The notes under the pieces are model-generated. The model was not told the origin of the DNA. It saw only the letters and a list, made by a program, of their open reading frames with translations, and ran no database searches. Below are positions 25,416 through 35,839 of a DNA stretch of 64,000 nt, piece after piece. The DNA is taken from contig NZ_CP029002.1 of the NCBI RefSeq assembly GCF_003073375.1, forward strand, positions 2,280,001-2,344,000, written 5' to 3'. This DNA is from Lysinibacillus sp. 2017 (lineage in GTDB: Bacteria; Bacillota; Bacilli; Bacillales_A; Planococcaceae). The first letter of the stretch is position 1, and each line of letters starts with the position of its first letter. Made by a program: the position numbers and the translations under genes.

Positions 25416-26279
25416 TTATTTCGATTGACGTTCTAACTTTTTTTCAGCAGCTTGAACCGTGTTTTCTAATAACATTGTAATCGTCATTGGGCCCACGCCA
25501 CCTGGTACTGGTGTAATGTGTGAGGCAATACCGTCTACGTCTTTGAAATTCACGTCACCGCATAACTTGTTATTTTCATCACGGTTAATCCCGACGTCTA
25601 TTACTACCGCGCCTTGTTTTACATGCTCTTTCGTAATGAAATTCGCACGTCCAACAGCGGCAATTAAAATGTCAGCTTGCTTCGTGAATGAAGGTAAATC
25701 TGGTGTTTTTGAGTGTGTATATGTTACGGTAGCATCCTTTTGTAGTAATAGTTGTCCCATTGGTTTTCCAACGATATGGCTACGTCCTACAATAACGGCA
25801 TGTTTTCCAGCAATTTCAATACCTGAGTGTTCCAATAATTTCATGACCCCATAAGGTGTACATGGCAAGTATGTATCTTGTCCTAACATCATTTTACCTA
25901 CACTAATAGGAGTGAAACCATCGACATCTTTTTCCGGAGAAATCGTAGCGATCACTTCATCTTCATTAATATGTTTAGGTAATGGGAGTTGAACGAGTAT
26001 ACCGTGAATATCAGTGCGTTCGTTACATTCACGAATTTGTTCTAGTAAAGCTTGTTCTGAAATATCTTCTGGTAATTTTATTAGTTCTGAAAACATACCG
26101 ATTTGCGCACAAGACTTTTGCTTGTTGGCTACATATGTTTTTGAAGCAGGATTTTCTCCCACTAAAATTACCGCTAAACCAGGTGTTACCCCGTTTTGTT
26201 TTAAAGATTCTACACGAGTTGCTACTGCACCGCGGATTTCTTGACCGATTTCTTTACCATTAATAATTGCACTTGACAT
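25416..26279 (-). CDS. folD: Methylenetetrahydrofolate dehydrogenase/cyclohydrolase FolD
   Basis: A 287-aa bifunctional enzyme interconverting 5,10-methylene- and 10-formyl-tetrahydrofolate. It has the catalytic lysine in SKTYVANKQKSCAQIG, the DGF motif in KDVDGFTPISVG, and the cofactor site HAVIVGRSHIVGKPMGQLL, with the end motif VTPVPGGVGPMTI-like TPVPGGVGPMTITML. The ATG at 26279 (MSSAIINGKEIG) follows GGGAGGAG; the longer frame is not needed. Confidence 0.96.
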   Translation of the reverse strand: MSSAIINGKEIGQEIRGAVATRVESLKQNGVTPGLAVILVGENPASKTYVANKQKSCAQIGMFSELIKLPEDISEQALLEQIRECNERTDIHGILVQLPLPKHINEDEVIATISPEKDVDGFTPISVGKMMLGQDTYLPCTPYGVMKLLEHSGIEIAGKHAVIVGRSHIVGKPMGQLLLQKDATVTYTHSKTPDLPSFTKQADILIAAVGRANFITKEHVKQGAVVIDVGINRDENNKLCGDVNFKDVDGIASHITPVPGGVGPMTITMLLENTVQAAEKKLERQSK

Positions 26280-26432
26280 GTTGTTACTCCTCCCAGTGAT
26301 CACGACAATTTGGAAGGTTGTCTAAATTTGAGTAGACGTCCACATATATTGATGTGCATTTTTCAAAATGACAACCTGTCCAATTTAAATCTTCATATAT
26401 TAATCTTATCGAATTATATACATTGATTGATT

Positions 26433-26819
26433 TTATTGCTCAGTAAATTTCGAAAGTACACCATTAACGAATTTGCTTGATTTTTCATCACCATAAATTT
26501 TGCAAAGCTCGATTGCCTCGTTCATTACAACTTTATTTGGTGTTTCTTTTTCAAACATTAATTCGTACACTGCTAAACGTAAAACCGTTCTCTCAATTTT
26601 TGGTAGACGGCTAAGCGTCCAATTTTCTAATTTTTGTTCTAGCGCTGCATCGATTGCTTCTAAGTTTTCAGTTGTCCCACGAACTAATTGTTCTAAAAAG
26701 GCGTTTGACTTTTGCTCTTCTTCAAGCGAATGTCCAATTGCCTCTTCTACCGAAAGTTCTGTGCTGTCTAACTGAAACAAAGCTTGTAACGCTTTTTGGC
26801 GCGCTTCTGTTCGTTTCAT
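26433..26819 (-). CDS. nusB: Transcription antitermination factor NusB
   Basis: A 128-aa all-helical protein of normal NusB size: RTEARQKALQALFQLD at the start, then WTLSRLPKIERTVLRLAVYE and VVMNEAIELCKIYGDEKSSK. With NusE it binds boxA in rRNA leaders. In B. subtilis yqhY lies just upstream; here a repeat array, a small gene and glpK-glpD have come between. Confidence 0.95.
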   Translation of the reverse strand: MKRTEARQKALQALFQLDSTELSVEEAIGHSLEEEQKSNAFLEQLVRGTTENLEAIDAALEQKLENWTLSRLPKIERTVLRLAVYELMFEKETPNKVVMNEAIELCKIYGDEKSSKFVNGVLSKFTEQ

Positions 26820-27057
26820 AAGTTAAAGCTCTCCTTCATAAGTAGCATTAGTTCCTATAATAGCATATTTTTATTGTCATAGCACAGATTGAAAGAAAAA
26901 TTTTGAACGTTAAATTACAAGTGCATTTTCTTCTCTAAAATGCGCTATTTTGCAATAAAAATGTGACATGCTCGAAATTATCAAACATGTCGCACATTCA
27001 CTATATTAACTTGTTGCCTTGCATTTTATGTTTTATTCCTGTTTAAAAATAAAAAAG

Positions 27058-27112
27058 ACTGTGGGTCAACGTCATTAGTTGTTACTCTTCACGTTGCCAA
27101 CAGACCTTTTTA
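27058..27112. terminator. Long hairpin, probable bidirectional terminator
   Basis: GGTCAACGT (27064-27072) pairs with ACGTTG.CC (27091-27098); the outer arms are partly complementary, with T-rich tails on both strands. The rest of the nusB upstream gap (26820-27057) holds another imperfect hairpin around ATGTGACATG/CATGTCGCACAT (26962-26998) and no gene. Confidence 0.5.
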
Positions 27113-27118
27113 TAGCAT

Positions 27119-27540
27119 TATTTTGCATCTGCCGCTTTGCTTTCGATGCAGAAACAATTAAATTTGATTTCTCTTTATTTTGCATCTGTCGCTTCGCTTT
27201 CGATGCAGAAACAATTAAATTTGATTTTCTTTATTTTGCATCTGTCGCTTTGCTTTCGATGCAGAAACAATTAAATTTGATTTCCTTATTTTGCATCTGT
27301 CGCTTTGCTTTCGATGCAGAAACAATTAAATTTGATTTCTCTTTATTTTGCATCTGTCGCTTCGCTTTCGATGCAGAAACAATTAAATTTGATTTTCTTT
27401 ATTTTGCATCTGTCGCTTCGCTTTCGATGCAGATTTTTGCATCTGTCGCTTTGCTTTCGATGCAGAAACAATTAAATTTGATTTCCTTATTTTGCATCTG
27501 TCGCTTTGCTTTCGATGCAGAAACAATTAAATTTGATTTC
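27119..27540. repeat. Eight-copy tandem repeat array, units of about 55-58 bp
   Basis: Eight units, each with TTTTGCATCTGTCGCTTTGC then TTCGATGCAG, and seven with AAACAATTAAATTTGAT. The sixth copy (about 27402-27433) lacks the second half. In each unit TGCATC and GATGCA can pair to form a hairpin. Unit ends cycle in the order TGATTTCTCTTTA, TGATTTTCTTTA, TGATTTCCTTA, showing a higher-order three-unit pattern that was itself copied. T/C differences in CGCTTTG/CGCTTCG follow the same order. It lies between nusB and a small gene. No cas genes or spacers are present. Confidence 0.9.
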
Positions 27541-27556
27541 TCAAATTTAATTGTTT
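27521..27556 (-). terminator. Perfect hairpin at the array end and gene 3' end
   Basis: AAACAATTAAATTTGA (27521-27536) and its exact reverse complement (27541-27556) enclose TTTC. It spans the stop codon of the 27547 gene. One arm is the same sequence that is repeated inside each array unit, so the array may have grown from this terminator. Confidence 0.65.
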
Positions 27557-27813
27557 TGCAGCGGGATAACAACCGTGCCAGTTTCACGTTTGCCATCAGC
27601 TGTTTCTGGGAATTCAAATAAATACGTTATTTGCGCTGTTGTTTCCTTTAATATAACAAATTGGAACTCATGTAAATTTTGTAGGAAATATTTAATGTCT
27701 TGCATGGCCAATATTTCCCCTACCTCTTCATAATGCGCCAATGCTTGCTCAAAATAAGCCGTTATTAAATGGATATCTGCCTCATTGGCTATACGGATAA
27801 AATCTTTACTCAT
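27547..27813 (-). CDS. Hypothetical small protein
   Basis: An 88-aa soluble protein: helical first part (ADIHLITAYFEQALAHYEEV) and beta-rich end (FQFVILKETTAQITYLFEF). No membrane segment or known motif. It has a plausible ribosome site (GAGGAG) before MSKDFIRIA. Its stop lies in the hairpin joining it to the repeat array. Function unknown. Confidence 0.65.
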   Translation of the reverse strand: MSKDFIRIANEADIHLITAYFEQALAHYEEVGEILAMQDIKYFLQNLHEFQFVILKETTAQITYLFEFPETADGKRETGTVVIPLQNN

Positions 27814-27907
27814 ATACTTTTAACTCCTCAAATAGATTCCATTAATTATAGCACAAACATATCGGTTAATTCCTGCCCTACCAATCTGATTTGGCTTTCA
27901 AAAACAT

Positions 27908-29488
<1,581 letters not shown>

Positions 29489-29525
29489 TCATCTCAACTC
29501 CACTAGTAAGTACAATCATAAACGA

Positions 29526-31163
29526 TTACGAAAAAGAAACTTCCTCCAAAGCTCGCTGCAATTGTGTAAAGTTATTTCTTTTTTCTTCCATAGTCCAGCC
29601 TAAATAGTGCGCCATTTCATCGACAACTAACTCTTTAAATTGGTTTACAAAATGAATATCAAATAATAAGGCACCTGTTCGACGCATGAAAAAGTCACAG
29701 GCTGTACTTGTTGATTCCTCATTCATGGCATAATAGAGTTGTCCATAAACAATCGGGGGCAAGTTGCCTTTTGCCTCGGATACATAGAGAAATACTTTAT
29801 CTACATTTGTGCCATAAAAGCGCGCTAAGTAACTACTTTGCTCTTCTGTTAAGCCAAGCTGTTGTCCTTTAGTTGTACGTTTTTTTACATAGCTATCAAA
29901 AAATTTGGATCCACTAATATCCCCACCAGAAATCGGAAAGTGTTTTGTGATGGATTTTCCATAGTTCTTTTTAAACTCTTCATTGAGTTGCTTAACAACC
30001 AAGTCAACAATTTTCTCCGCCATTTTCCGGTAACCGGTTAGCTTTCCACCCGCAATCGTAATAACACCACTCTCAGACTGCCAAATCTCGTCTTTTCTCG
30101 AAATTTCAGATGGACCCTTGCCCTCCTCGTGGATAAGAGGACGCACACCTGCCCATGCCGATTCAATTTTTTGGTCGGTCATTTCTAGCTGAGGAAACAT
30201 ATAATGAATTGCTTCCAGTAAGTAGTTTTTGTCATCTGCCGTGACTTTCATATCGAGTGGGTCTCCGTCATAAAATGTATCCGTGGTCCCTACATATGTC
30301 TTACCTGCTCGTGGAATGGCAAACACCATTCGACCATCTTCAGTGTCAAAATAAATCGCCTGTTTCAATGGGAAATCTGCGCCATCAAAAACGAGGTGAA
30401 CACCTTTTGATAAAATCAAATGCTTGTTCCCCTGTGAGTTGTCCAATTTTCGTACATCATCTACCCAAGGACCTGCTGCATTAACTACTTTCTTTGTTCT
30501 AACGCTATATTGTTCACCCGTTAGCTGGTCTTCTACTATCACTTTTGTAAATGCTAAATTATCTGATTGAATTGCGACTACTTTTAAATAGTTCATAGCA
30601 ATTGCACCATTTGTAGCGGCTGCTTTTAACACTTCAATCGTTAACCGCGCATCATCCGTACGGTATTCGACATAAATACCGCCACCTAATAATCCGTCTT
30701 TTTTGACTAAAGGTTCTCTTGCCATCGTTTCTGCAGCAGAGAGCATATAACGACGTTCACCCTTTTTAACTCCTGCTAAAATGTCATAAACCTTTAAGCC
30801 AAGTGAAGTTGTAAACGGACCAAAAGTACCTCCTTTGTAGAACGGCAGCAACATCCAAACAGGTGTTGTCACATGTGGGCCATTTTCAAAGACGATCGCT
30901 CGTTCACGCCCTAACTCCGAGACTTCTTTTAATTCCAATTGTTTTAAATAACGTAATCCGCCATGTACAAGCTTTGTCGAGCGACTACTCGTTCCTTCTG
31001 CAAAGTCCTGCATATCAGCTAACGCCACCTTTAAACCGCGCGTCACCGCATCTAAAGCAATCCCAGCACCTGTAATGCCACCGCCAATTACAAACAAATC
31101 AAACGTTTCTTCCTTAAGTTGTGTTTCTCTTAGTTGTCGATGCCCTGCAGAAAAAATTGTCAC
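29526..31163 (-). CDS. glpD: Aerobic glycerol-3-phosphate dehydrogenase
   Basis: A 545-aa FAD enzyme of the membrane surface that oxidises glycerol 3-phosphate to dihydroxyacetone phosphate and feeds electrons to quinone. The FAD-binding fold is DLFVIGGGITGAGIALDAVT (about 24-43), with RSTKLVHGGLRYLKQ and TIAGGKLTGYRKMAEK also conserved. I start at GTG 31163 (MTIFSAGHRQL) because GGGAGG is correctly spaced. The leader carries a hairpin that may control it. Confidence 0.95.
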   Translation of the reverse strand: MTIFSAGHRQLRETQLKEETFDLFVIGGGITGAGIALDAVTRGLKVALADMQDFAEGTSSRSTKLVHGGLRYLKQLELKEVSELGRERAIVFENGPHVTTPVWMLLPFYKGGTFGPFTTSLGLKVYDILAGVKKGERRYMLSAAETMAREPLVKKDGLLGGGIYVEYRTDDARLTIEVLKAAATNGAIAMNYLKVVAIQSDNLAFTKVIVEDQLTGEQYSVRTKKVVNAAGPWVDDVRKLDNSQGNKHLILSKGVHLVFDGADFPLKQAIYFDTEDGRMVFAIPRAGKTYVGTTDTFYDGDPLDMKVTADDKNYLLEAIHYMFPQLEMTDQKIESAWAGVRPLIHEEGKGPSEISRKDEIWQSESGVITIAGGKLTGYRKMAEKIVDLVVKQLNEEFKKNYGKSITKHFPISGGDISGSKFFDSYVKKRTTKGQQLGLTEEQSSYLARFYGTNVDKVFLYVSEAKGNLPPIVYGQLYYAMNEESTSTACDFFMRRTGALLFDIHFVNQFKELVVDEMAHYLGWTMEEKRNNFTQLQRALEEVSFS

Positions 31164-31244
31164 ATTTTCGTCCTCCCTCATACTTAACTTAGTTACCTAT
31201 ACCCTAATAGTACATGACAATAAAACGCCATTCATTAAAAACAA

Positions 31245-31287
31245 AAAAGGTAATAGGACGAGACGAGACGTCCAGTCATATTACCTT
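31245..31287 (-). terminator. Terminator after yqhY, in the glpD leader
   Basis: AAGGTAATA/TATTACCTT with inner GGACG/CGTCC-type pairing, followed on the minus strand by TTTTTTG. It lies between yqhY and glpD. In B. subtilis the glpD leader holds a terminator opened by GlpP when glycerol phosphate is present, and this hairpin could play that part. It may simply end yqhY. Confidence 0.7.
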
Positions 31288-31303
31288 AAAAAATTACATT
31301 AAA

Positions 31304-31708
31304 TTATTCAGCGTCTTTCGCTGTTTCGAATTGAATACCTGTAATGTGAACATTCACTTCACTAGTTTCAATTGCTGTCATATTTTGAATTGCTTGGCGA
31401 ATAGAAGATTGTACATCTTTCGCTACTTTTGGAATCGACATCCCGTATTTTACTGTGCAGAACACATCAATTAAAATATTGCCTTCTTCAGACATAGCTG
31501 ATTTAATGCCTTTTGAATGTACTTTTTTACCGAAGCGCTCTACAACGCCAGATGCAAAATTACCGCGTGTTGAAGCGATTCCTTCTACTTCCGTTGCTGC
31601 AATACCAGCGATAACCTCGATTACTTCTGGTGCTACTTCAATTTTACCTAACTCTTCTTTGCCAACTGGTGTCGGTTGCACAAATGCTACTGGTTGTTTT
31701 TCAGCCAT
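31304..31708 (-). CDS. yqhY: Asp23/Gls24 family protein YqhY
   Basis: A 134-aa Asp23 protein with the family pattern IEVAPEVIEVIAGIAATEVEGI (about 23-44) and VFCTVKYGMSIPKVAKDVQ (about 78-96). YqhY of B. subtilis is linked to the acetyl-CoA carboxylase genes accB-accC and to lipid balance. Here it keeps its identity but is 13 kb away from accC. Confidence 0.85.
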   Translation of the reverse strand: MAEKQPVAFVQPTPVGKEELGKIEVAPEVIEVIAGIAATEVEGIASTRGNFASGVVERFGKKVHSKGIKSAMSEEGNILIDVFCTVKYGMSIPKVAKDVQSSIRQAIQNMTAIETSEVNVHITGIQFETAKDAE

Positions 31709-31823
31709 CTAAAACATCCTTTCTTATGTAAAAAGGTTTTCTACTACTATACCTACGCTTATTATACTACATATATCCGCACGAGTAATCATGAAAACAT
31801 CTTTTGAGTAAATATTTACGAAT

Positions 31824-32903
31824 TTAATGATTCGAGTCATGCCATACAAATTGCGGTTGATTTGGTTCAACTAACTGTAATTCATGTTCCTCACAATAGT
31901 GCTTCGCAACAAACAATATATCTTGCTTTATTTGAAGCATCATTGCCGTATCATTCGTTGCCACAAAATAACGAATGACAATGCGACAAGCAGATGGTCT
32001 AAGCTCATCCATCGCTACATGAATAATTGATTTTAACGTTTTTGGATGCAAGGCAATTTGCTCACGGAGCGTTTCTATAAATTCTACAATGGCTTCTTCA
32101 CTATTTTCACTCGATACAAATATGTAATGCTCAATTTTCCGTTGTTCTCGTTTTGATAAATTATAAATCGGGCGGTTCACCAAATACGAATTTGGTACAT
32201 ACACAAGCCCTTTATCAGATGTTTGTATAAGTGTACTTCGTAGATTAATATCCTCAACCGTCCCATCGATATTTTCATCGCTACTCATAACCCAATCACC
32301 AATTTGAAACGGTTTATCGAGTGCAACACTCATTCCCCCGAAAAAATGCGACAATGTATCACGTATGCCAAACGCTAATGCCACACCAGTCAGTCCAATG
32401 GCCGTCAAAAAGCCATTTAAATTAAAATTCCAAAGTGACGCAATCGTAAACAGCGCAATCCCCATAACCCCTACTTTACTTATGCGTAGGAAAAATGGCG
32501 TTAAAATATCTTGATCTTTACCCGTTTCAAAGCGTTCTGGGTTTTTTAAATAGAAACCTAACACATCATTTAGCGCTTTAAACGCAAAAAATACATAAAC
32601 TGATTCAATATACACGCTTAATTTTGGACTGTTAAATAGCCAAACTTCCACTAATAACGACATTGCGATAACGACTAAACTAAAAATTAACGCACTTCGT
32701 AATGAGGGGTAAATATTCTTCGTTATATCACTTAAAACCGGATGATGTCCTTTTTCGAACATACTCGAAAATTTCATCATGAATGGTCTTACAATGAATC
32801 GGATAATTATCAACCCAACAATTAATATTCCAATGGCGACAAATCCATCCGTTAAAGTTGGAACTTTGACAGTCGGAATAAGCCACTTAATGGATTCCCA
32901 CAT
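31824..32903 (-). CDS. MscS-family mechanosensitive ion channel
   Basis: A 359-aa membrane protein. Hydrophobic helices lie at about 20-40, 70-90, 140-160 and 165-180. The pore-lining helix and following MscS core are IGLTGVALAFGIRDTLSHFF and GGMSVALDKPFQIGDWVM. The cytosolic beta domain (DGTVEDINLRSTLIQTSDKG, VYVPNSYLVNRPIYN) is typical. Such channels open under membrane tension and release solutes on osmotic down-shock. Alone in its transcript. Confidence 0.92.
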   Translation of the reverse strand: MWESIKWLIPTVKVPTLTDGFVAIGILIVGLIIIRFIVRPFMMKFSSMFEKGHHPVLSDITKNIYPSLRSALIFSLVVIAMSLLVEVWLFNSPKLSVYIESVYVFFAFKALNDVLGFYLKNPERFETGKDQDILTPFFLRISKVGVMGIALFTIASLWNFNLNGFLTAIGLTGVALAFGIRDTLSHFFGGMSVALDKPFQIGDWVMSSDENIDGTVEDINLRSTLIQTSDKGLVYVPNSYLVNRPIYNLSKREQRKIEHYIFVSSENSEEAIVEFIETLREQIALHPKTLKSIIHVAMDELRPSACRIVIRYFVATNDTAMMLQIKQDILFVAKHYCEEHELQLVEPNQPQFVWHDSNH

Positions 32904-33067
32904 TTCTTCACCTTCTTCAAACCTATTGCGCTAGCATCATACCACGAGAAATTGCCAGTTGACCATAAAAAAATAAGCCATTTCGATTTCACAAAAAATT
33001 TACGTACAAAACTATCTACTCATTAATATGATAATGAGAAGTACCTCGGTTATAAAGGAGCATGACG

Positions 33068-34519
33068 ATGGGAATTACAAATGGACAGGATTTCATCACT
33101 CGATTAAACAATTTAAATAATGAAATATGGTTAGACGGGCAACGAGTTGAAGGCTTACTATCCGAGCATCCAGCATTTAAAGGTATTATTAAGTCGAAGG
33201 CAGCTCTTTATGATTTACAATATGATGAAAGCCTGAAAGATATTATGACGTTTATTTCACCTACTTCAGGAGCACGAGTTGGCGTTTCGTATTTGCAGCC
33301 AAAAACAAAAGAAGACCTTATCAAAAGGCGTAAGATGATTGAACAGTGGGCAAAGCATTCAAATGGAATCATGGGAAGAAGTCCAGACTATTTAAATACC
33401 GTTTTAATGAGCTTTGCTTCTTCAGCAAGCTTGTTAGAAGGCGAAGAAAACTGTTTTGCTAATCATTTACGTGCACTTTATGAACGCGCAACAGATTATG
33501 ATTTATCATTTACCCATACATTTATCAGCCCTCAAGTTAACCGCTCTCAAGTTCATTTGCCGAATTCAAAAGAACCCATTGCAGCAAAGGTTGTCAAAAC
33601 AACGGATGACGGGATAGTTATTAAAGGGGCTAGGTTATTAGCCACACAAGGTGGATTAACCGATGAAGTTTTAGTATTTAGTGTTCCTAAAATGTTAATT
33701 GATGACGATGAAGCGTTTGCTTTTTCGATTCCATCCAATACCGATGGGCTCAAATTTATTTGTCGTGATTCCTATGTTGGTGGGGACTCCTTTTTTAATC
33801 ACCCACTAAGCTCGCAATTTGAAGAAATGGATTCCATTGTTGTATTTGACGATGTGTTTGTCCCTTGGGAACGCGTCTTTTATTACAATAACGTTAAAAT
33901 AGCAGAATCATTTGTCCCCCAAAGCAGCTTCCATAATTTTGCGAATCACCAAGTACTAACTAGACAAATTGTCAAAACTGAATTTATTTTAGGACTCGCA
34001 GAGCTTCTTATCCAGACGATTAACATTCGTGAATATCCACATATCCAAGAAAAAATGTCCGAAATCATTGTCGGCCTGGAAACGATGAAGGCTCTCATCG
34101 AAAAAGCAGAAAATGATGCCAAACTAGATTCATTCGGGATAATGCGTCCTAATCTAATGCCACTTCAAGTAGCAAGTATTATTTTCCCAAAAATGTATCC
34201 TCGTTTTATCGAAATCATTCAATTAATCGGGGCAAGTGGGATGATTTCTTTACCAACAGAAAACGCATTTCATTCCACTATCCGCCCACAATTAGATCAA
34301 TACCTTCAAGGTGCCTTTATACCAGCTGACGAACGCGTCAAAATTTTCCGCTTAGCCTGGGATTTAACAATGAGCGCATTTGGCACAAGACAAACACAAT
34401 ACGAGCGATTTTTTTATGGCGATCCGGTGCGAATAGCTAGTAGTTTATATAAATTTTATCCTAAAAAGGACTATGTTAATTCGGTTAGAAGTTTTTTGAG
34501 TTTGAACGAAGAAGACTAA
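33068..34519 (+). CDS. 4-hydroxyphenylacetate 3-monooxygenase, HpaB/YoaI-type oxygenase
   Basis: A 483-aa flavin monooxygenase (acyl-CoA dehydrogenase fold). It shows TNGQDFITRLNNLNNEIWLDGQ at the start, RSPDYLNTVLMSF, THTFISPQVNR, FDDVFVPWERVF and the C-terminal RMFRLAWDL-like IFRLAWDLTMSAFGTRQ. The family uses reduced FAD to hydroxylate phenols. The start ATG 33068 was chosen from the AAAGGAG spacing. No flavin reductase partner (HpaC) lies nearby, so reduced flavin must come from elsewhere. Substrate is not certain. Confidence 0.88.
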   Translation: MGITNGQDFITRLNNLNNEIWLDGQRVEGLLSEHPAFKGIIKSKAALYDLQYDESLKDIMTFISPTSGARVGVSYLQPKTKEDLIKRRKMIEQWAKHSNGIMGRSPDYLNTVLMSFASSASLLEGEENCFANHLRALYERATDYDLSFTHTFISPQVNRSQVHLPNSKEPIAAKVVKTTDDGIVIKGARLLATQGGLTDEVLVFSVPKMLIDDDEAFAFSIPSNTDGLKFICRDSYVGGDSFFNHPLSSQFEEMDSIVVFDDVFVPWERVFYYNNVKIAESFVPQSSFHNFANHQVLTRQIVKTEFILGLAELLIQTINIREYPHIQEKMSEIIVGLETMKALIEKAENDAKLDSFGIMRPNLMPLQVASIIFPKMYPRFIEIIQLIGASGMISLPTENAFHSTIRPQLDQYLQGAFIPADERVKIFRLAWDLTMSAFGTRQTQYERFFYGDPVRIASSLYKFYPKKDYVNSVRSFLSLNEED

Positions 34520-34630
34520 CTATGTTTTTCTTATGTAGGTATTTGTAAATTTATATTTTATTTAGGCTCATCACCATATAGTTGGGGATTGAGCCATTTT
34601 AAGATTCAAGTGATTACTTTTAATCAAGTT

Positions 34631-34775
34631 CGTTCTGCTACGCTACGGGGGACGCTTTCCTGGGGGCGTGGCTCCATCTAACTTATTTGTGCCTATACGG
34701 CGGCACAAATAAGTGGATATTTCGCGCACGCTTAATCCCCAAGGAGTCGCCCCCTGCGCTCCGCGTCACTCAGTT
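34631..34775. repeat. Large imperfect palindrome with a perfect inner hairpin
   Basis: GC-rich arms, CGCTTTCCTGGGGGCGTGGC (34653-34672) and the pattern GGAGTCGCCCCCTGCGC (34743-34759), enclose a perfect hairpin ACTTATTTGTGCC/GGCACAAATAAGT (34681-34714). Similar intergenic palindromic units are familiar from genomes of this Bacillales group. It occupies the gap between a rightward and a leftward gene (34520-34825) and may end both transcripts. Confidence 0.65.
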
Positions 34776-34825
34776 TTTGGAATGAAAAGTCATGCCGTAG
34801 CCTGCCAATAGCTAGAAAATCAGTC

Positions 34826-35827
34826 CTAGCGTTTTTTAGCACTCCTTGCCTCTTTTTCCCATTGTAAAAGCGACGGATATGGATCAAACGCCCATTCTGT
34901 ACGACCGTTGAATTTGTAGATTCCGTAATGCAGATGTGGTGGAAACTTACCTGCCGTACCTTCCTTGCCATAACCCGAACTTCCAACGTAGCCAATGACT
35001 TGACCCGTTTCAACGATATCCCCTTCTTGCAAACCTTCTTCAAAATACCCAAGATGTGCATAATAATGATATGAATTATGGTTATCACGAACCCCGATAC
35101 GCCACCCACCAAATTGATTCCAGCCCATTACTTCAATGACACCATAGGAGGCCGAAAGAATTGGTGTACCATATCCGGCAAAAATATCGGTTCCTTCATG
35201 AATCCGGTTACCACCCCATCCTCTATTCGCACCCCATGTACCTCTATAGCTATACTCATAACCTATTGCGACGGGGAATGTATGAGCATTCAAGTCAATT
35301 GTTCCAAATTTTTCATATACATTAGCGATTACCATAATTTGCTTGACGGTCAGTTCATTTTTGTAATATTCCCATAAGGCTAATTTAAATTGATCTTCCC
35401 CATATCCATATGCACTTAAATATTTTGCCATTGAAAACAACACATCTTCGTCATCTGTTTTATCTGCAACCCCATCGTCATTACCATCTAGTCCCATCCC
35501 ACCAAAATAATCAATGGCGTGCGGAGATGTGTCATTTTCCATCGGATTCAATATCCCTGACCAATACTCATCGGAAAATTGGATTGCTATAATGCTTTCT
35601 CTTTTAGGAATATCAATTCGAACGTCTTGAATATTCCGCTCATATTGGTCAACAGCCGCTAAATAATACCAAGGCGTCAAAACTCCCTGAAATTGAAAAT
35701 AATACTGCATACGTAGCTGTTGCACTTCTTCTTTAGTGGGAGTTCCACCTTCTGCAGCAGCCTTTGCGACTGGCATCACACTCCAAATCAAGACAAATGA
35801 TAGCGCATAAACGATAGAACGATACAA
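34826..35827 (-). CDS. lytH: LytH-type M23 endopeptidase
   Basis: A 333-aa exported peptidase: N-terminal signal segment (IVYALSFVLIWSVMPVAKAA), an N-terminal domain with GGMGLDGNDDGVADKTDDED, and an M23 zinc domain with RIHEGTDIFAGYGTP, YHYYAHLG and KFPPHLHYGIY carrying the metal and catalytic histidines. The layout agrees with B. subtilis LytH, the L-Ala-D-Glu endopeptidase that trims spore cortex peptidoglycan. It neighbours a polysaccharide deacetylase that may act on the same wall. Confidence 0.8.
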   Translation of the reverse strand: MYRSIVYALSFVLIWSVMPVAKAAAEGGTPTKEEVQQLRMQYYFQFQGVLTPWYYLAAVDQYERNIQDVRIDIPKRESIIAIQFSDEYWSGILNPMENDTSPHAIDYFGGMGLDGNDDGVADKTDDEDVLFSMAKYLSAYGYGEDQFKLALWEYYKNELTVKQIMVIANVYEKFGTIDLNAHTFPVAIGYEYSYRGTWGANRGWGGNRIHEGTDIFAGYGTPILSASYGVIEVMGWNQFGGWRIGVRDNHNSYHYYAHLGYFEEGLQEGDIVETGQVIGYVGSSGYGKEGTAGKFPPHLHYGIYKFNGRTEWAFDPYPSLLQWEKEARSAKKR

Positions 35828-35839
35828 TAAACATCACCT

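Noticed and set aside
27119-27540. CRISPR array
   Set aside because: Whole units including the parts between the hairpins are repeated; there are no unique spacers and no cas genes.
27079-27621. Plus-strand frame of 180 codons through the repeat array
   Set aside because: It is only a translation of the repeats; unit lengths are not multiples of three, so the frame shifts between units.
34732-35112. Minus-strand frame of 126 codons
   Set aside because: Lies in another frame over the well-supported lytH gene and the palindromic element.
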